64,000 nucleotides of DNA from an uncultured Verrucomicrobia subdivision 3 bacterium (GTDB taxonomy: Bacteria; Verrucomicrobiota; Verrucomicrobiia; Limisphaerales; UBA11358): positions 1 to 64,000 of the forward strand of contig CAIQKM010000126.1 in the NCBI GenBank assembly GCA_903872345.1. Reading direction: 5' to 3'. Below are positions 8,472-16,369 of the stretch, in pieces; position 1 is the first letter of the stretch; every line of letters begins with the position of its first letter. The notes under the pieces are model-generated. The model worked only from the letters and a program-made list of their open reading frames with translations, did no database searches and was not told the DNA's origin. Both the position numbers and the translations under genes were made by a program.

Positions 8472-9482
8472 ATGGCCTGGATAAAACGAAATTTGGCCTT
8501 TGTCATCGGTGGCGTTGTCGCCTTGGGGCTGCTCGTGGCGGCGGGCTTCTATATTTATCAAAGCTGGAACCAGAACATTGCCGCGCGGGACAAGCTGAAC
8601 GAAACGTACGCCACTTTGCAAACGCTGTCCAAGAAGCCGGTTTCGCTGTCCAGCGACCGGACAAACAATACTCAGATCGCACAGGAGCAGCAGAAGCAGT
8701 TGCTTGACTGGATGAGCTCGGTGTCGGCCTTCTTTCAGCCGATCCCATCCATTCCGCCGGCCGGCGAAAGCGGAAACAGCGCCGTTTTTCGGTCGGCGCT
8801 GGCGACTACCATCAAGGGGCTGCAGGATGAGGCGGCCAGCGTCAGTGTGGGGCTGTCCCCCAATTATGGATTTTCCTTTGAAGCTTATCGTAATCAGTTA
8901 AATTTATCTCCTGCCAGTCTGGCCCCGCTGTCGTTGCAGTTGGGCGAGGTGAAGGTGCTGGCTGACATTTTGCTGGCGGCCCGGGTCAACTCTTTGGACA
9001 GCATTCAGCGGCTGCGGATTTCGGACAGCGACACCACCGGGCCGGCGGGCGACTACCTGGATGCCGCCCCGACCACGAATGAGCTGGCGATACTCACGCC
9101 TTACGCGGTGACATTTCGGTCGTTCACCCCGGAGATTTCGCAGGTGCTGGCCGGGTTTGCCACTTCCAAATATTCGATGATTGTCAAATCCATCAGTGTA
9201 CAGCCGGCGGGAGCCGCCGGGAATCCCGGTGGCACGGACCTGCCGCCCGGGCAGAATATGCCCATGCCGGGCTTGCCGGGAGAACGTCCATATATGCCAG
9301 GATATCCGGGTGCCGGTTATCCCGGTGCGGGGATGCCGGGAATGGGCATGCCCGGCGCAAACGGCCTGCCGCCGGCCGGTCAGCCGGCCACCTCCAAGGG
9401 GGGGTTGCAGACCATTATCAAAGAACAATTGCTCCGGGTGACGTTGCAGATTGAGGTCGTGAAACTCCTGCCCAAAAAATAG
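8472..9482 (+). CDS. Amuc_1100-family pilus-like inner-membrane protein
   Basis: The 336-residue protein has one N-terminal membrane helix (residues about 9-30, AFVIGGVVALGLLVAAGFYIY). A helical periplasmic region follows, then the segment LQLGEVKVLADILLAARV, which matches the Amuc_1100 layout (LGFELKAINSLVNKLAECG in that protein, from memory). Then come a second ferredoxin-like part and a Pro-Gly-Met linker (about 257-310). The C-terminal strand LRVTLQIEVVKLLP is also like Amuc_1100 (about 317 residues). The family is structurally related to PilN/PilO. Amuc_1100 is known as an immunomodulatory surface-associated protein. Here it lies between the PilM-like and PilP-like genes, spaced 1 and 2 bases, so it belongs to one operon and one complex. 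Confidence 0.85.
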   Translation: MAWIKRNLAFVIGGVVALGLLVAAGFYIYQSWNQNIAARDKLNETYATLQTLSKKPVSLSSDRTNNTQIAQEQQKQLLDWMSSVSAFFQPIPSIPPAGESGNSAVFRSALATTIKGLQDEAASVSVGLSPNYGFSFEAYRNQLNLSPASLAPLSLQLGEVKVLADILLAARVNSLDSIQRLRISDSDTTGPAGDYLDAAPTTNELAILTPYAVTFRSFTPEISQVLAGFATSKYSMIVKSISVQPAGAAGNPGGTDLPPGQNMPMPGLPGERPYMPGYPGAGYPGAGMPGMGMPGANGLPPAGQPATSKGGLQTIIKEQLLRVTLQIEVVKLLPKK

Positions 9483-9484
9483 CC

Positions 9485-10276
9485 ATGGATTTTCTCAAGA
9501 AACATTACGAAAAGATCCTGTTGACCGTGGTATTGCTGGGGTCGGTGGGGTTGCTGGTGGCCATGCCATTCTTCATCAAGGCGGACCAGGAGGACGCGGA
9601 AAACCACAAGACCATATTCCTGCATGGGAAGGTCACGCCCCTGCCGGATCTGGACATGGGGTTGGAAAACCAGTTGAGCCAGCGGTTGAACGGGTCTTTC
9701 AATCTGGATTTGGAGACGACGAACAAGCTATTTAATCCGTTGGAATGGCAAAAGACGCTGGATGGCCGGCTAATCAAGAAGGAAGACATTGGCAGCAAGG
9801 CATTGACGATTGTTAAGATCAATCCGCTGTATCTGATTTTGAAGCTGGACAAGGTGGAAACGAATGAACCGGTGGCCCGCTATCTGATCGGGGTGGTCAA
9901 ACAGGCGGCGGTGAAGGTATCCGCGCAGCATGTTCAACACCGCGGCGTCTCGCTGGGAGACAAGGCCAATGACACGTTTGAGTTGCTGAGTGTCAAAGGT
10001 GCGCCCGAAAGCCCGGATCAGCTGATTATGAAATTGGTGGACTCCAATGAGACCATTACGCTGACCCCGGACAAGCCGTACCAGCGGGTGGACGGGTATT
10101 CGGTGGATTTGCGCTACGATCCGGAGCGGAAAAGTTTTCCGGCCCGGCGGGTTGGCGCCAGCATAACCTTTGCGGGTGAAGAGTATAATATCGTTGCCAT
10201 CAGTGAGGACGAAGTGATACTTTCTGCCCAATCAAACCAAAAACGAACCAAACTGCGATACGCGCCGACGCCTTGA
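9485..10276 (+). CDS. Amuc_1099-family / PilP-like pilus-system protein
   Basis: The 263-residue protein has an N-terminal membrane helix (KILLTVVLLGSVGLLVAMPFF, about 10-30) and a periplasmic region ending in a small beta-rich domain (VGASITFAGEEYNIVAISEDEVIL). That domain resembles the HR domain of PilP/GspC that contacts the secretin. Position and size match Amuc_1099, the gene between Amuc_1100 and the secretin. It starts 2 bases after the previous stop and is followed within about 45 bases by the secretin. The likely role is to couple the inner-membrane complex to the secretin across the periplasm. Confidence 0.8.
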   Translation: MDFLKKHYEKILLTVVLLGSVGLLVAMPFFIKADQEDAENHKTIFLHGKVTPLPDLDMGLENQLSQRLNGSFNLDLETTNKLFNPLEWQKTLDGRLIKKEDIGSKALTIVKINPLYLILKLDKVETNEPVARYLIGVVKQAAVKVSAQHVQHRGVSLGDKANDTFELLSVKGAPESPDQLIMKLVDSNETITLTPDKPYQRVDGYSVDLRYDPERKSFPARRVGASITFAGEEYNIVAISEDEVILSAQSNQKRTKLRYAPTP

Positions 10277-10321
10277 TATTTTCGAAAGGTTTTCCTGATT
10301 TAGTTGAAACTCCTACTTGCC

Positions 10322-12682
10322 ATGATTAAAGCCGTTTCTTTATCGCTCTGCTTTTTGCTGCTTTGTGCCGCCAGCTCGCAGGCGCAATCCTCGCCCACCG
10401 ATACCGCCATCTCTGAAGCGGTTTTGCGTCAGGCCAACGTAATCGTCCTCCATCAGACGCTGGTTGAAGCCAAGCGTACCGCGTCGCGGGGTGACCTGGC
10501 CGGGGCGGCCAAGAAGTATCAGGAGTGCTATGATTTGACGCAGCTCATCGGGGCGGGCGTCAAAACCGAGACAGCCCAGGCGATTGCCGGTCTGGCCTCC
10601 ACGCGTCTGGCGCTGGCCCGTCAGGACCAAAGCCGGGGGGAATATCATAACGCCGATGTGGAAGTGGGGCAGGTGTTAAAGGCGGACCCGCGCAATGCCG
10701 CCGCGCTGGCGTTCAAGAAGGACAACGACCACCGCATGCAGCTTATGGCCGGGAAGATGCCGGATGCCAGCACGGTGGAGCAGATTCCGGTGGTGGCCAA
10801 GGCCAAGGAAAATTCCGGGACGATGGTGCAGGATGGCAAGTTGTTTTATGAGATGGGCAAGCTGGACGAGGCGGATGCCAAGCTGAAAGAGGCGCTGGTG
10901 CTGGATCCCGACAACCAGTCGGCCTTTTATTATTTGAATCTGGTCAAGCAGGCGCGTTACAGCCGGGAATCCTTGCAGCATACAGAGGATACGCAGGCCC
11001 GCATGAATCAGGTGGAAAAGACCTGGGTGATGCCCAAGAATACTTCGACGCTGCCGGAAATCGGCAATCCGTATGCTACAAATTCCGACATTTACACTGG
11101 TGTGGGCCGGACGCTGATCATGGAGAAGCTGGATCGCATTCATCTGGACAATGTGTCCTATGACGGTCTGCCGCTGAACGAAGTGCTGCGCGACCTGCAG
11201 GCCAAGGCCCAATCGCGGGATCCGGACAAGCGGGGCATTAACTTTATCATCAATCCGAACGCCGACAATTCCGGCCAGTCGGCGCCTCCGCCGGCCACGG
11301 GTGGTACAGCCGGCGGTTTCGGAGGCGGAGCGGGTGGCGGTGCTCCGGGAGCCGGGTTTGGTGGCGGATTTGGTGGCGGCGCCGGTCAGGCTTTGCCCAA
11401 TGCGGTGGATCCGACCACCGGTTTTTCGCCGGCCAACAACACGGCAGCATCTTCCGAGCCGGTGGACATCGGAACGGACGTCCTCATCAAGCTGAACCTT
11501 TCGGATGTCCGGCTCGCGGATGTGATTGACGCCATCATCACGGTGGCCAACAAACCCATCAAATATTCCATCCGTGATTACGCCATCATCTTCCAGCAAC
11601 GGGATACGCGGTATGAGCCGCCGACCCTGGTGGTGCGGACCTTCAAAGTTGACCCGAATACGTTTTATTCCGGTTTGGAAAGCGTGACCGCGCAAAACTT
11701 CGGCTCCCCGGGCTCTTCGGGTGGCAGCAGCGGCGGCGGCGGCAGCAGTGGTGGCGGTGGTGGCAGCAGCGGCAGCAGCGGCAATAATAACAGTTCCGGC
11801 GGCGTAGTCGGCGTGGTTGACGCGGTGCCCGGCGCGAGCGGTGCCCGTTCCAGCGGCGGCAGCAGCGGTGGCGGTGGCGGTGGCAACCGCGGCGGCGGCG
11901 GTGGCGGCAATACTGGCGGCGGCGGCGGCAGTGGTTCCAACCCCTTGGATCGTGGCGGTATTCCGCCGACTGCGGGCAACAGTGGTGGCGGTTTGAAATA
12001 CATCACCCGTCTGGATTTGACGGCGGACGTAAGCATGGCGGCCCGCCAGTTCTTTACCACCTTGGGGGTCAATCTGCTGTATCCCAAATCCGTATTTTTC
12101 AATGACCGTCTCGGTCTGCTGGTGGTGCGCGCCACCGAACAGGATCTGGACACCATCGAACAGGCGCTGCAAGCGTTGAACCGCGTGGCTCCGCAGGTTC
12201 ACATCAAGGCGCGGTTTATTGAAGTTTCCCAGACGGACAGCAAGGCGCTGGGCTTTGACTGGTACTTGGGCAACTTTGTTAATGGATCCGTGATCGCCAA
12301 TGGCGGCAGCGCCGGTTCGCTGGCGACCGGTTCGACGTCGGCGGCGAATCCTTTGGGCGTGTTCCCGGGCAGTTCGTCGGCGAATGTCATTTCGCCTTCC
12401 TCGACGGATCAGTCGCTGACTTCCGGGCTGCGCAATTCACTGAATGCGCCGGCGCTGGCAACGGTGACGGGCATCATGACGGACCCGAATTTCCGGGTGG
12501 TGATCAATGCCTTGCAACAACGTTCCGGGGTGGAAACCCTGGCGGAACCGGAAGTGGTGACCACGAGCGGCCGTCAGACCCAGATGAAGGCGACGCAGTT
12601 GAAAACGGTCATTACCGATTACAACTTCCAGCAGGGAACCTCGGCAACCACCACCGGCACGGGCGGGGGCGCGATACCGTAA
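10322..12682 (+). CDS. secretin, N-terminal portion (Amuc_1098/PilQ/GspD-like), ends inside the secretin domain
   Basis: The product of about 786 residues has a signal peptide (MIKAVSLSLCFLLLCAASSQAQ) and TPR-like helices (about 40-230, including YEMGKLDEADAKLKEALVLD). An N0/STN-like domain (about 267-320) follows, then a first Gly-rich loop. Next come an N1-like domain (about 383-453), a long Gly/Ser-rich insert (about 460-555), an N-domain, and the start of the secretin barrel (PQVHIKARFIEVSQTDSKALG and VETLAEPEVVTTSGRQ). It stops at GTGGGAIP just where homologs continue into the conserved VGP-LDVVPYV block, which is found in the next ORF. A TTG at 10304 would add MKLLLA; the ATG gives a cleaner signal peptide. 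Confidence 0.88.
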   Translation: MIKAVSLSLCFLLLCAASSQAQSSPTDTAISEAVLRQANVIVLHQTLVEAKRTASRGDLAGAAKKYQECYDLTQLIGAGVKTETAQAIAGLASTRLALARQDQSRGEYHNADVEVGQVLKADPRNAAALAFKKDNDHRMQLMAGKMPDASTVEQIPVVAKAKENSGTMVQDGKLFYEMGKLDEADAKLKEALVLDPDNQSAFYYLNLVKQARYSRESLQHTEDTQARMNQVEKTWVMPKNTSTLPEIGNPYATNSDIYTGVGRTLIMEKLDRIHLDNVSYDGLPLNEVLRDLQAKAQSRDPDKRGINFIINPNADNSGQSAPPPATGGTAGGFGGGAGGGAPGAGFGGGFGGGAGQALPNAVDPTTGFSPANNTAASSEPVDIGTDVLIKLNLSDVRLADVIDAIITVANKPIKYSIRDYAIIFQQRDTRYEPPTLVVRTFKVDPNTFYSGLESVTAQNFGSPGSSGGSSGGGGSSGGGGGSSGSSGNNNSSGGVVGVVDAVPGASGARSSGGSSGGGGGGNRGGGGGGNTGGGGGSGSNPLDRGGIPPTAGNSGGGLKYITRLDLTADVSMAARQFFTTLGVNLLYPKSVFFNDRLGLLVVRATEQDLDTIEQALQALNRVAPQVHIKARFIEVSQTDSKALGFDWYLGNFVNGSVIANGGSAGSLATGSTSAANPLGVFPGSSSANVISPSSTDQSLTSGLRNSLNAPALATVTGIMTDPNFRVVINALQQRSGVETLAEPEVVTTSGRQTQMKATQLKTVITDYNFQQGTSATTTGTGGGAIP

Positions 12683-12702
12683 CACTTTGATCTTGTCATA
12701 AT

Positions 12703-13359
12703 ATGAAAAATCACAAGCAATTCTTTAAGCCTTCGGCCGTTGCGCTGGTGGCTGGCAGTCTGGCGCTGGCCGGCGAATCGCAGGCCCAGAACAATACGTT
12801 CTCACCCGGCGTTTCCGCCGTCAGCCCCATTGCGAGCCAGATTGAGGTCGGCCCCATTCTGGACGTGGTGCCGTATGTGCTTTCGGACGGTTATACCATC
12901 AATCTTACGTTGATTCCCTCGGATACGGAATTCGACGGCTACGACAATCCGGCGACGTCCGGACCGCCGATTTCCAACGTGACCGCCGGTCTGAACGTGG
13001 TGCAGTTGCCGATTGTGCTGCCCACCTTCACGATCCGCCAGGTGGTGACCACGGTTAATGTGTGGGATAACCAGACGGTCGTCTTGGGCGGTTTGATTTC
13101 CTCGTCGGTGACCTCGACCAAGGATTCGGTGCCGTTTTTGGGCGATATCCCATTGCTGGGCCGGCTGTTTCAGAGCCAGAGCAAGCAGGATATCAAAAAG
13201 AACCTGATGATTTTCGTGACCGCGACGATTGTGGATCCGGCGGGCAACCGGCTGCATTCGGATGATGAACTGCCCTTTACCCAAAACGCCATTCCGGCGC
13301 AGCCGGAGATTGACGGGCAGAAGTTTGTTCCGGGTCCGATCACCGGGAAAACCCCGTGA
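12703..13359 (+). CDS. secretin, C-terminal portion with its own signal peptide
   Basis: The 218-residue product begins with a clear signal peptide (MKNHKQFFKPSAVALVAGSL, cleavage likely after ESQA near residue 28). It then carries the second half of a secretin barrel: EVGPILDVVPYVLSDGYTIN, the RQVVTTVNVWDNQTVVLGGL block, and the hallmark PFLGDIPLLGRLFQS…KKNLMIFVT. A hydrophilic tail (NRLHSDDELPFTQNA) matches Amuc_1098-type secretins. It is in a different frame from the upstream half, separated by 20 bases, with an in-frame TGA at 12688-12690 between them. A single frameshift therefore does not rejoin them. No Shine-Dalgarno sequence is obvious. I infer two exported chains that assemble one barrel, or else a broken gene. 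Confidence 0.82.
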   Translation: MKNHKQFFKPSAVALVAGSLALAGESQAQNNTFSPGVSAVSPIASQIEVGPILDVVPYVLSDGYTINLTLIPSDTEFDGYDNPATSGPPISNVTAGLNVVQLPIVLPTFTIRQVVTTVNVWDNQTVVLGGLISSSVTSTKDSVPFLGDIPLLGRLFQSQSKQDIKKNLMIFVTATIVDPAGNRLHSDDELPFTQNAIPAQPEIDGQKFVPGPITGKTP

Positions 13360-13400
13360 AGTTGACGGGCAGCAAGGAAGTGGCCTAAATCGTTCAAGTC

Positions 13401-14282
13401 GTGGCCCGATTATTGATAGTTGACGGGCACGCGTACGCGTACCGGGCCTTTCATGCGATCCGGGAATTGCGGGCGCCGGACGGTCGGCCAACGAATGCCA
13501 TTTACGGGTTTGTGAAGATGCTGGAAAAGATGCGGCTGGCCTTGGAGCCGACGCATTTGGCGGTGGTTTGGGATGGCGGACTAAGCGCCGAACGGATGGC
13601 GGCGCTGCCCACGTACAAGGCGCAGCGGCCGGAAATGCCGGGGGACCTGAGGCCGCAGTTTGATGAGATTTCGGCTTATTTGGCGGCGTCCGGAGTGCCG
13701 GAGATTTGCCGGGACGGCGTGGAAGCGGATGATATTATTGCCAGTTTGGCGCGGCGGGAAGCGGCGGCGGGAATGACGGTGGTGATCGCCAGCGCCGACA
13801 AAGATTTTATGCAGCTAGTTTCCGGACCGGTCGGATTGTTGAATCCGAACGACAAGACCGGAACCGTCTGGACGGACGAACAAGTTCTGGCCAAGACTGG
13901 CGTGAAGCCGGCGCAGATTGCGGACTGGCTGGCCCTGATGGGCGACACGGTGGACAACATTCCCGGAGTGCCGGGGGTGGGAGCCAAAACGGCCGCCGGA
14001 TTGCTGCAGCAGTTTGGCTGCCTGGATGAACTGTTCCGGCGGCTGGACGAGGTGAAATCGGAACGGTTGCGGCTCGCGCTGCGGGAAGCGGCGGAAACCG
14101 TCCGGCGGAATCTGGCGCTGGTACGCCTGCACGACGTGCCGCTGAATTTGACGGCAAGTGAACTGGTGCCGCAGCCCGTCAACCGGGAGAAACTGGCCAA
14201 GCTGTTGCAAGGCTGGGGTTTTCGCGGGATGCTGGCGTCTTTGGAAACGGCGCCGCTGGAACGGCAACAACATTTGATTTAG
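13401..14282 (+). CDS. stand-alone 5'-3' exonuclease (PolA N-terminal-type flap nuclease)
   Basis: The 293-residue protein matches the N-terminal nuclease domain of DNA polymerase I without polymerase domains. Acidic metal ligands are visible in LLIVDGHAYAYRAFHAI, in DGVEADDIIASL, in SADKDFMQLV and in MGDTVDNIPGVPGVGAKTA; the last block also holds the helix-hairpin-helix. The family removes RNA primers and 5' flaps. The start is a GTG at 13401. The gene lies 42 bases after the secretin part and just before the secreted-protein cassette; no functional link to either is apparent. Stand-alone versions occur in many bacteria beside a full PolA. Confidence 0.92.
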   Translation: MARLLIVDGHAYAYRAFHAIRELRAPDGRPTNAIYGFVKMLEKMRLALEPTHLAVVWDGGLSAERMAALPTYKAQRPEMPGDLRPQFDEISAYLAASGVPEICRDGVEADDIIASLARREAAAGMTVVIASADKDFMQLVSGPVGLLNPNDKTGTVWTDEQVLAKTGVKPAQIADWLALMGDTVDNIPGVPGVGAKTAAGLLQQFGCLDELFRRLDEVKSERLRLALREAAETVRRNLALVRLHDVPLNLTASELVPQPVNREKLAKLLQGWGFRGMLASLETAPLERQQHLI

Positions 14283-14392
14283 ACATGAATTTGCGAAACT
14301 GGATCAACCATCTGGCCGGTGCGGGCAACCGCGCGACGGCAGCGTTAATTTTTAGACAAAGTCACCCGCATGGCGTATGCTCTTTGCGGCCC

Positions 14393-16360
14393 ATGACGTT
14401 GTCTTTTATTTGTGCCTGGTGTTCTGCCATCGGTTTGCTGCTGGCGTCCGCCACCATTTCTTCCGCGCAAACCAACTATTACAGCACGAACGGGGGGGAA
14501 TATTCCATTGTCGGGGCCTTGCCGGGCAATCAGGTGTTTCCCGATGCCGCGATTTCCACGACCGGCGGGTTTGTGGTCTGGCAGGACAATGCCACGGATG
14601 GTGACGGCTGGGGCGTGAGCGCCCGCCGCTTGGACGCCACATTTTCCGGCACGCTCGGAACGTTCCGCGTGAATCAAATCGGGGCCGGCGATCAGGAGAA
14701 CGCCCGGGTGACGATGCTGAAAAATGGCGGGGCGGTTTTTGTCTGGCAGGGGGGCAAGGAAGGTTACCAGCACATTTACGCGCGCTTTTTCACCGCCACC
14801 AATACCTTCACCACCACCAATGACATCCTGGTAAACACGTTTACGAACAACTTTCAGATCAATCCGGTGGTGACGGTGCTGACGAACGGCAACGCGGTGG
14901 TGCTCTGGGCCAGCTACAACGAGGCGGGCACCAATTCTTTGCAGGATGTGTACGGGCAGATCCTCAGTCCGACGGGGGCAAAAGTCGGGACCGAATTCCT
15001 GGTGAACCAGTTTACCAATTACAATCAGCGGACGCCCACGGTGGCGGCGTTGCCCAACGGCGGATTTGTGGCGGGTTGGGTTTCCGAGCAACAACGGGTG
15101 GTGGTGGGATCGTTGGGCACCAATACTATTTATGCGGGCCAGACATCGGCGCCGGTTCCGAGCGTGGACATTTATGCCCGGCTGTTTAATGCCAGCGGTA
15201 CGGCCACCAGTTCGGAATTTCTCGTCAATACGGCCTATTCGCCCTGCGCCAATCCGGCGGTAGCCGTGGCTCAGGACGGCAGCTTTATGTTCGTCTGGGG
15301 CGGATTGAACCAGGTGATTCAGCAAAACAGTTGGGATGTCTATGCCCGTCCGTTTACCAATACCACCGGCGGCAGCATCAGCGTGGTGAACACCCATGTG
15401 ACTGGCGACCAGTATAATCCCCGCATCAGTGCCATTGCCTACGACTATCTGATTTCTTGGACGAGTCTGGGACAGGACGGTTCGCGCGAAGGGGTTTTTG
15501 CCCAGCAACTGCACAACAACGGCGTGCCGGTAGGCAATGAATTCCGGGTGAATACGACCACGGCCAACCAGCAATTTGAAGGGGTGGTGACTTCGGATGG
15601 GGTGAGCAGTTTTCTGGCGGTCTGGTCAACGCTGGCCCCGGTGACTCCATTGAACTTTGATCTGGCGGCCCAACGTTTTGCCAATGTGGCGGCGGTGTTG
15701 CAGCCGATGTCCGCGCCGTACGTTTGGGCGCCTTTTGTGGTCGTCAGCAATGTTTTCCAACCCCGGTTGGTGGTCAGTTGGTCGCCGTTGCTGGGCTTGT
15801 CGGTTTCCAATTACGAGGTTTATGTGGACGGGGCGGTCACCAATATTGTGGCGGTGACCACGAATCAATGGACCATGACCGCCTTGAACGGTTTGACCGC
15901 GAATTCCACCCATACCTTCCAAGTGGATTATGTGGTGACCGATGGCCGGCGTTCGCCGATTTCCGCTGCCGGGAGCGGCACCGTTTGGAGCGGTGCGAGT
16001 TGGTTTGGCATTCCCTTTGAATGGATGGAACAATATTACGGTTTGAATGCGTCCGCTTGGCCGATAAATGTGAATGCGCCACTGGACAAGGGCGGGCTTA
16101 GCCTGCTGCAGGTGTTTGTCAGCGGCGGCAGTCCGCTGGATCCCACCACTTGGTTGCGCCAGTCCGTTGTTCGCACCGCCCAAGGCCTGTTCCTGAACTG
16201 GAATACGCAGGCCGGCGCCACTTATCAGGTCCAGGTAACCACTAATTTCAACTCTTGGAGCAATGTCGGCTCGCCCCGGTTTGCGGCGGGCACGTCGGAT
16301 TCGATTTACATCGGCGGCAGTTCCGCCGGTTACTACCGCGTCGTGCTCCTGCGCCAATAA
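14393..16360 (+). CDS. large secreted repeat protein with Fn3-like and C-terminal Verrucomicrobiota module
   Basis: The product of about 655 residues has a signal peptide (SFICAWCSAIGLLLASATIS). Next come propeller-like repeats of about 60-70 residues of the type 'N-TP-VA-LPNGGFVAGW…D-YAR-FN-SGT…EF-VNT' (to about residue 430). An Fn3-like domain follows (LVVSWSPLLGLSVSNYEVYV, about 455-545). It ends in a short module, ATYQVQVTTNFNSWSNVG… YYRVVLLRQ, that is shared with two other proteins of this cassette. I chose ATG 14393, which opens the signal peptide; an in-frame ATG at 14285 adds 36 residues without an export signal. It is followed 9 bases later by the next secreted gene. Function unknown; probably surface exposed. 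Confidence 0.72.
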   Translation: MTLSFICAWCSAIGLLLASATISSAQTNYYSTNGGEYSIVGALPGNQVFPDAAISTTGGFVVWQDNATDGDGWGVSARRLDATFSGTLGTFRVNQIGAGDQENARVTMLKNGGAVFVWQGGKEGYQHIYARFFTATNTFTTTNDILVNTFTNNFQINPVVTVLTNGNAVVLWASYNEAGTNSLQDVYGQILSPTGAKVGTEFLVNQFTNYNQRTPTVAALPNGGFVAGWVSEQQRVVVGSLGTNTIYAGQTSAPVPSVDIYARLFNASGTATSSEFLVNTAYSPCANPAVAVAQDGSFMFVWGGLNQVIQQNSWDVYARPFTNTTGGSISVVNTHVTGDQYNPRISAIAYDYLISWTSLGQDGSREGVFAQQLHNNGVPVGNEFRVNTTTANQQFEGVVTSDGVSSFLAVWSTLAPVTPLNFDLAAQRFANVAAVLQPMSAPYVWAPFVVVSNVFQPRLVVSWSPLLGLSVSNYEVYVDGAVTNIVAVTTNQWTMTALNGLTANSTHTFQVDYVVTDGRRSPISAAGSGTVWSGASWFGIPFEWMEQYYGLNASAWPINVNAPLDKGGLSLLQVFVSGGSPLDPTTWLRQSVVRTAQGLFLNWNTQAGATYQVQVTTNFNSWSNVGSPRFAAGTSDSIYIGGSSAGYYRVVLLRQ

Positions 16361-16369
16361 AAAATTTGT

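Noticed and set aside
10676-12202. 508-residue minus-strand frame opposite the secretin
   Set aside because: It mirrors the Gly/Ser-rich codons as Ala/Thr runs and has no recognisable fold.
12683-12702. Sequencing frameshift as cause of the split secretin
   Set aside because: The second half has a complete signal peptide and an in-frame stop before its ATG; one indel cannot rejoin the halves.
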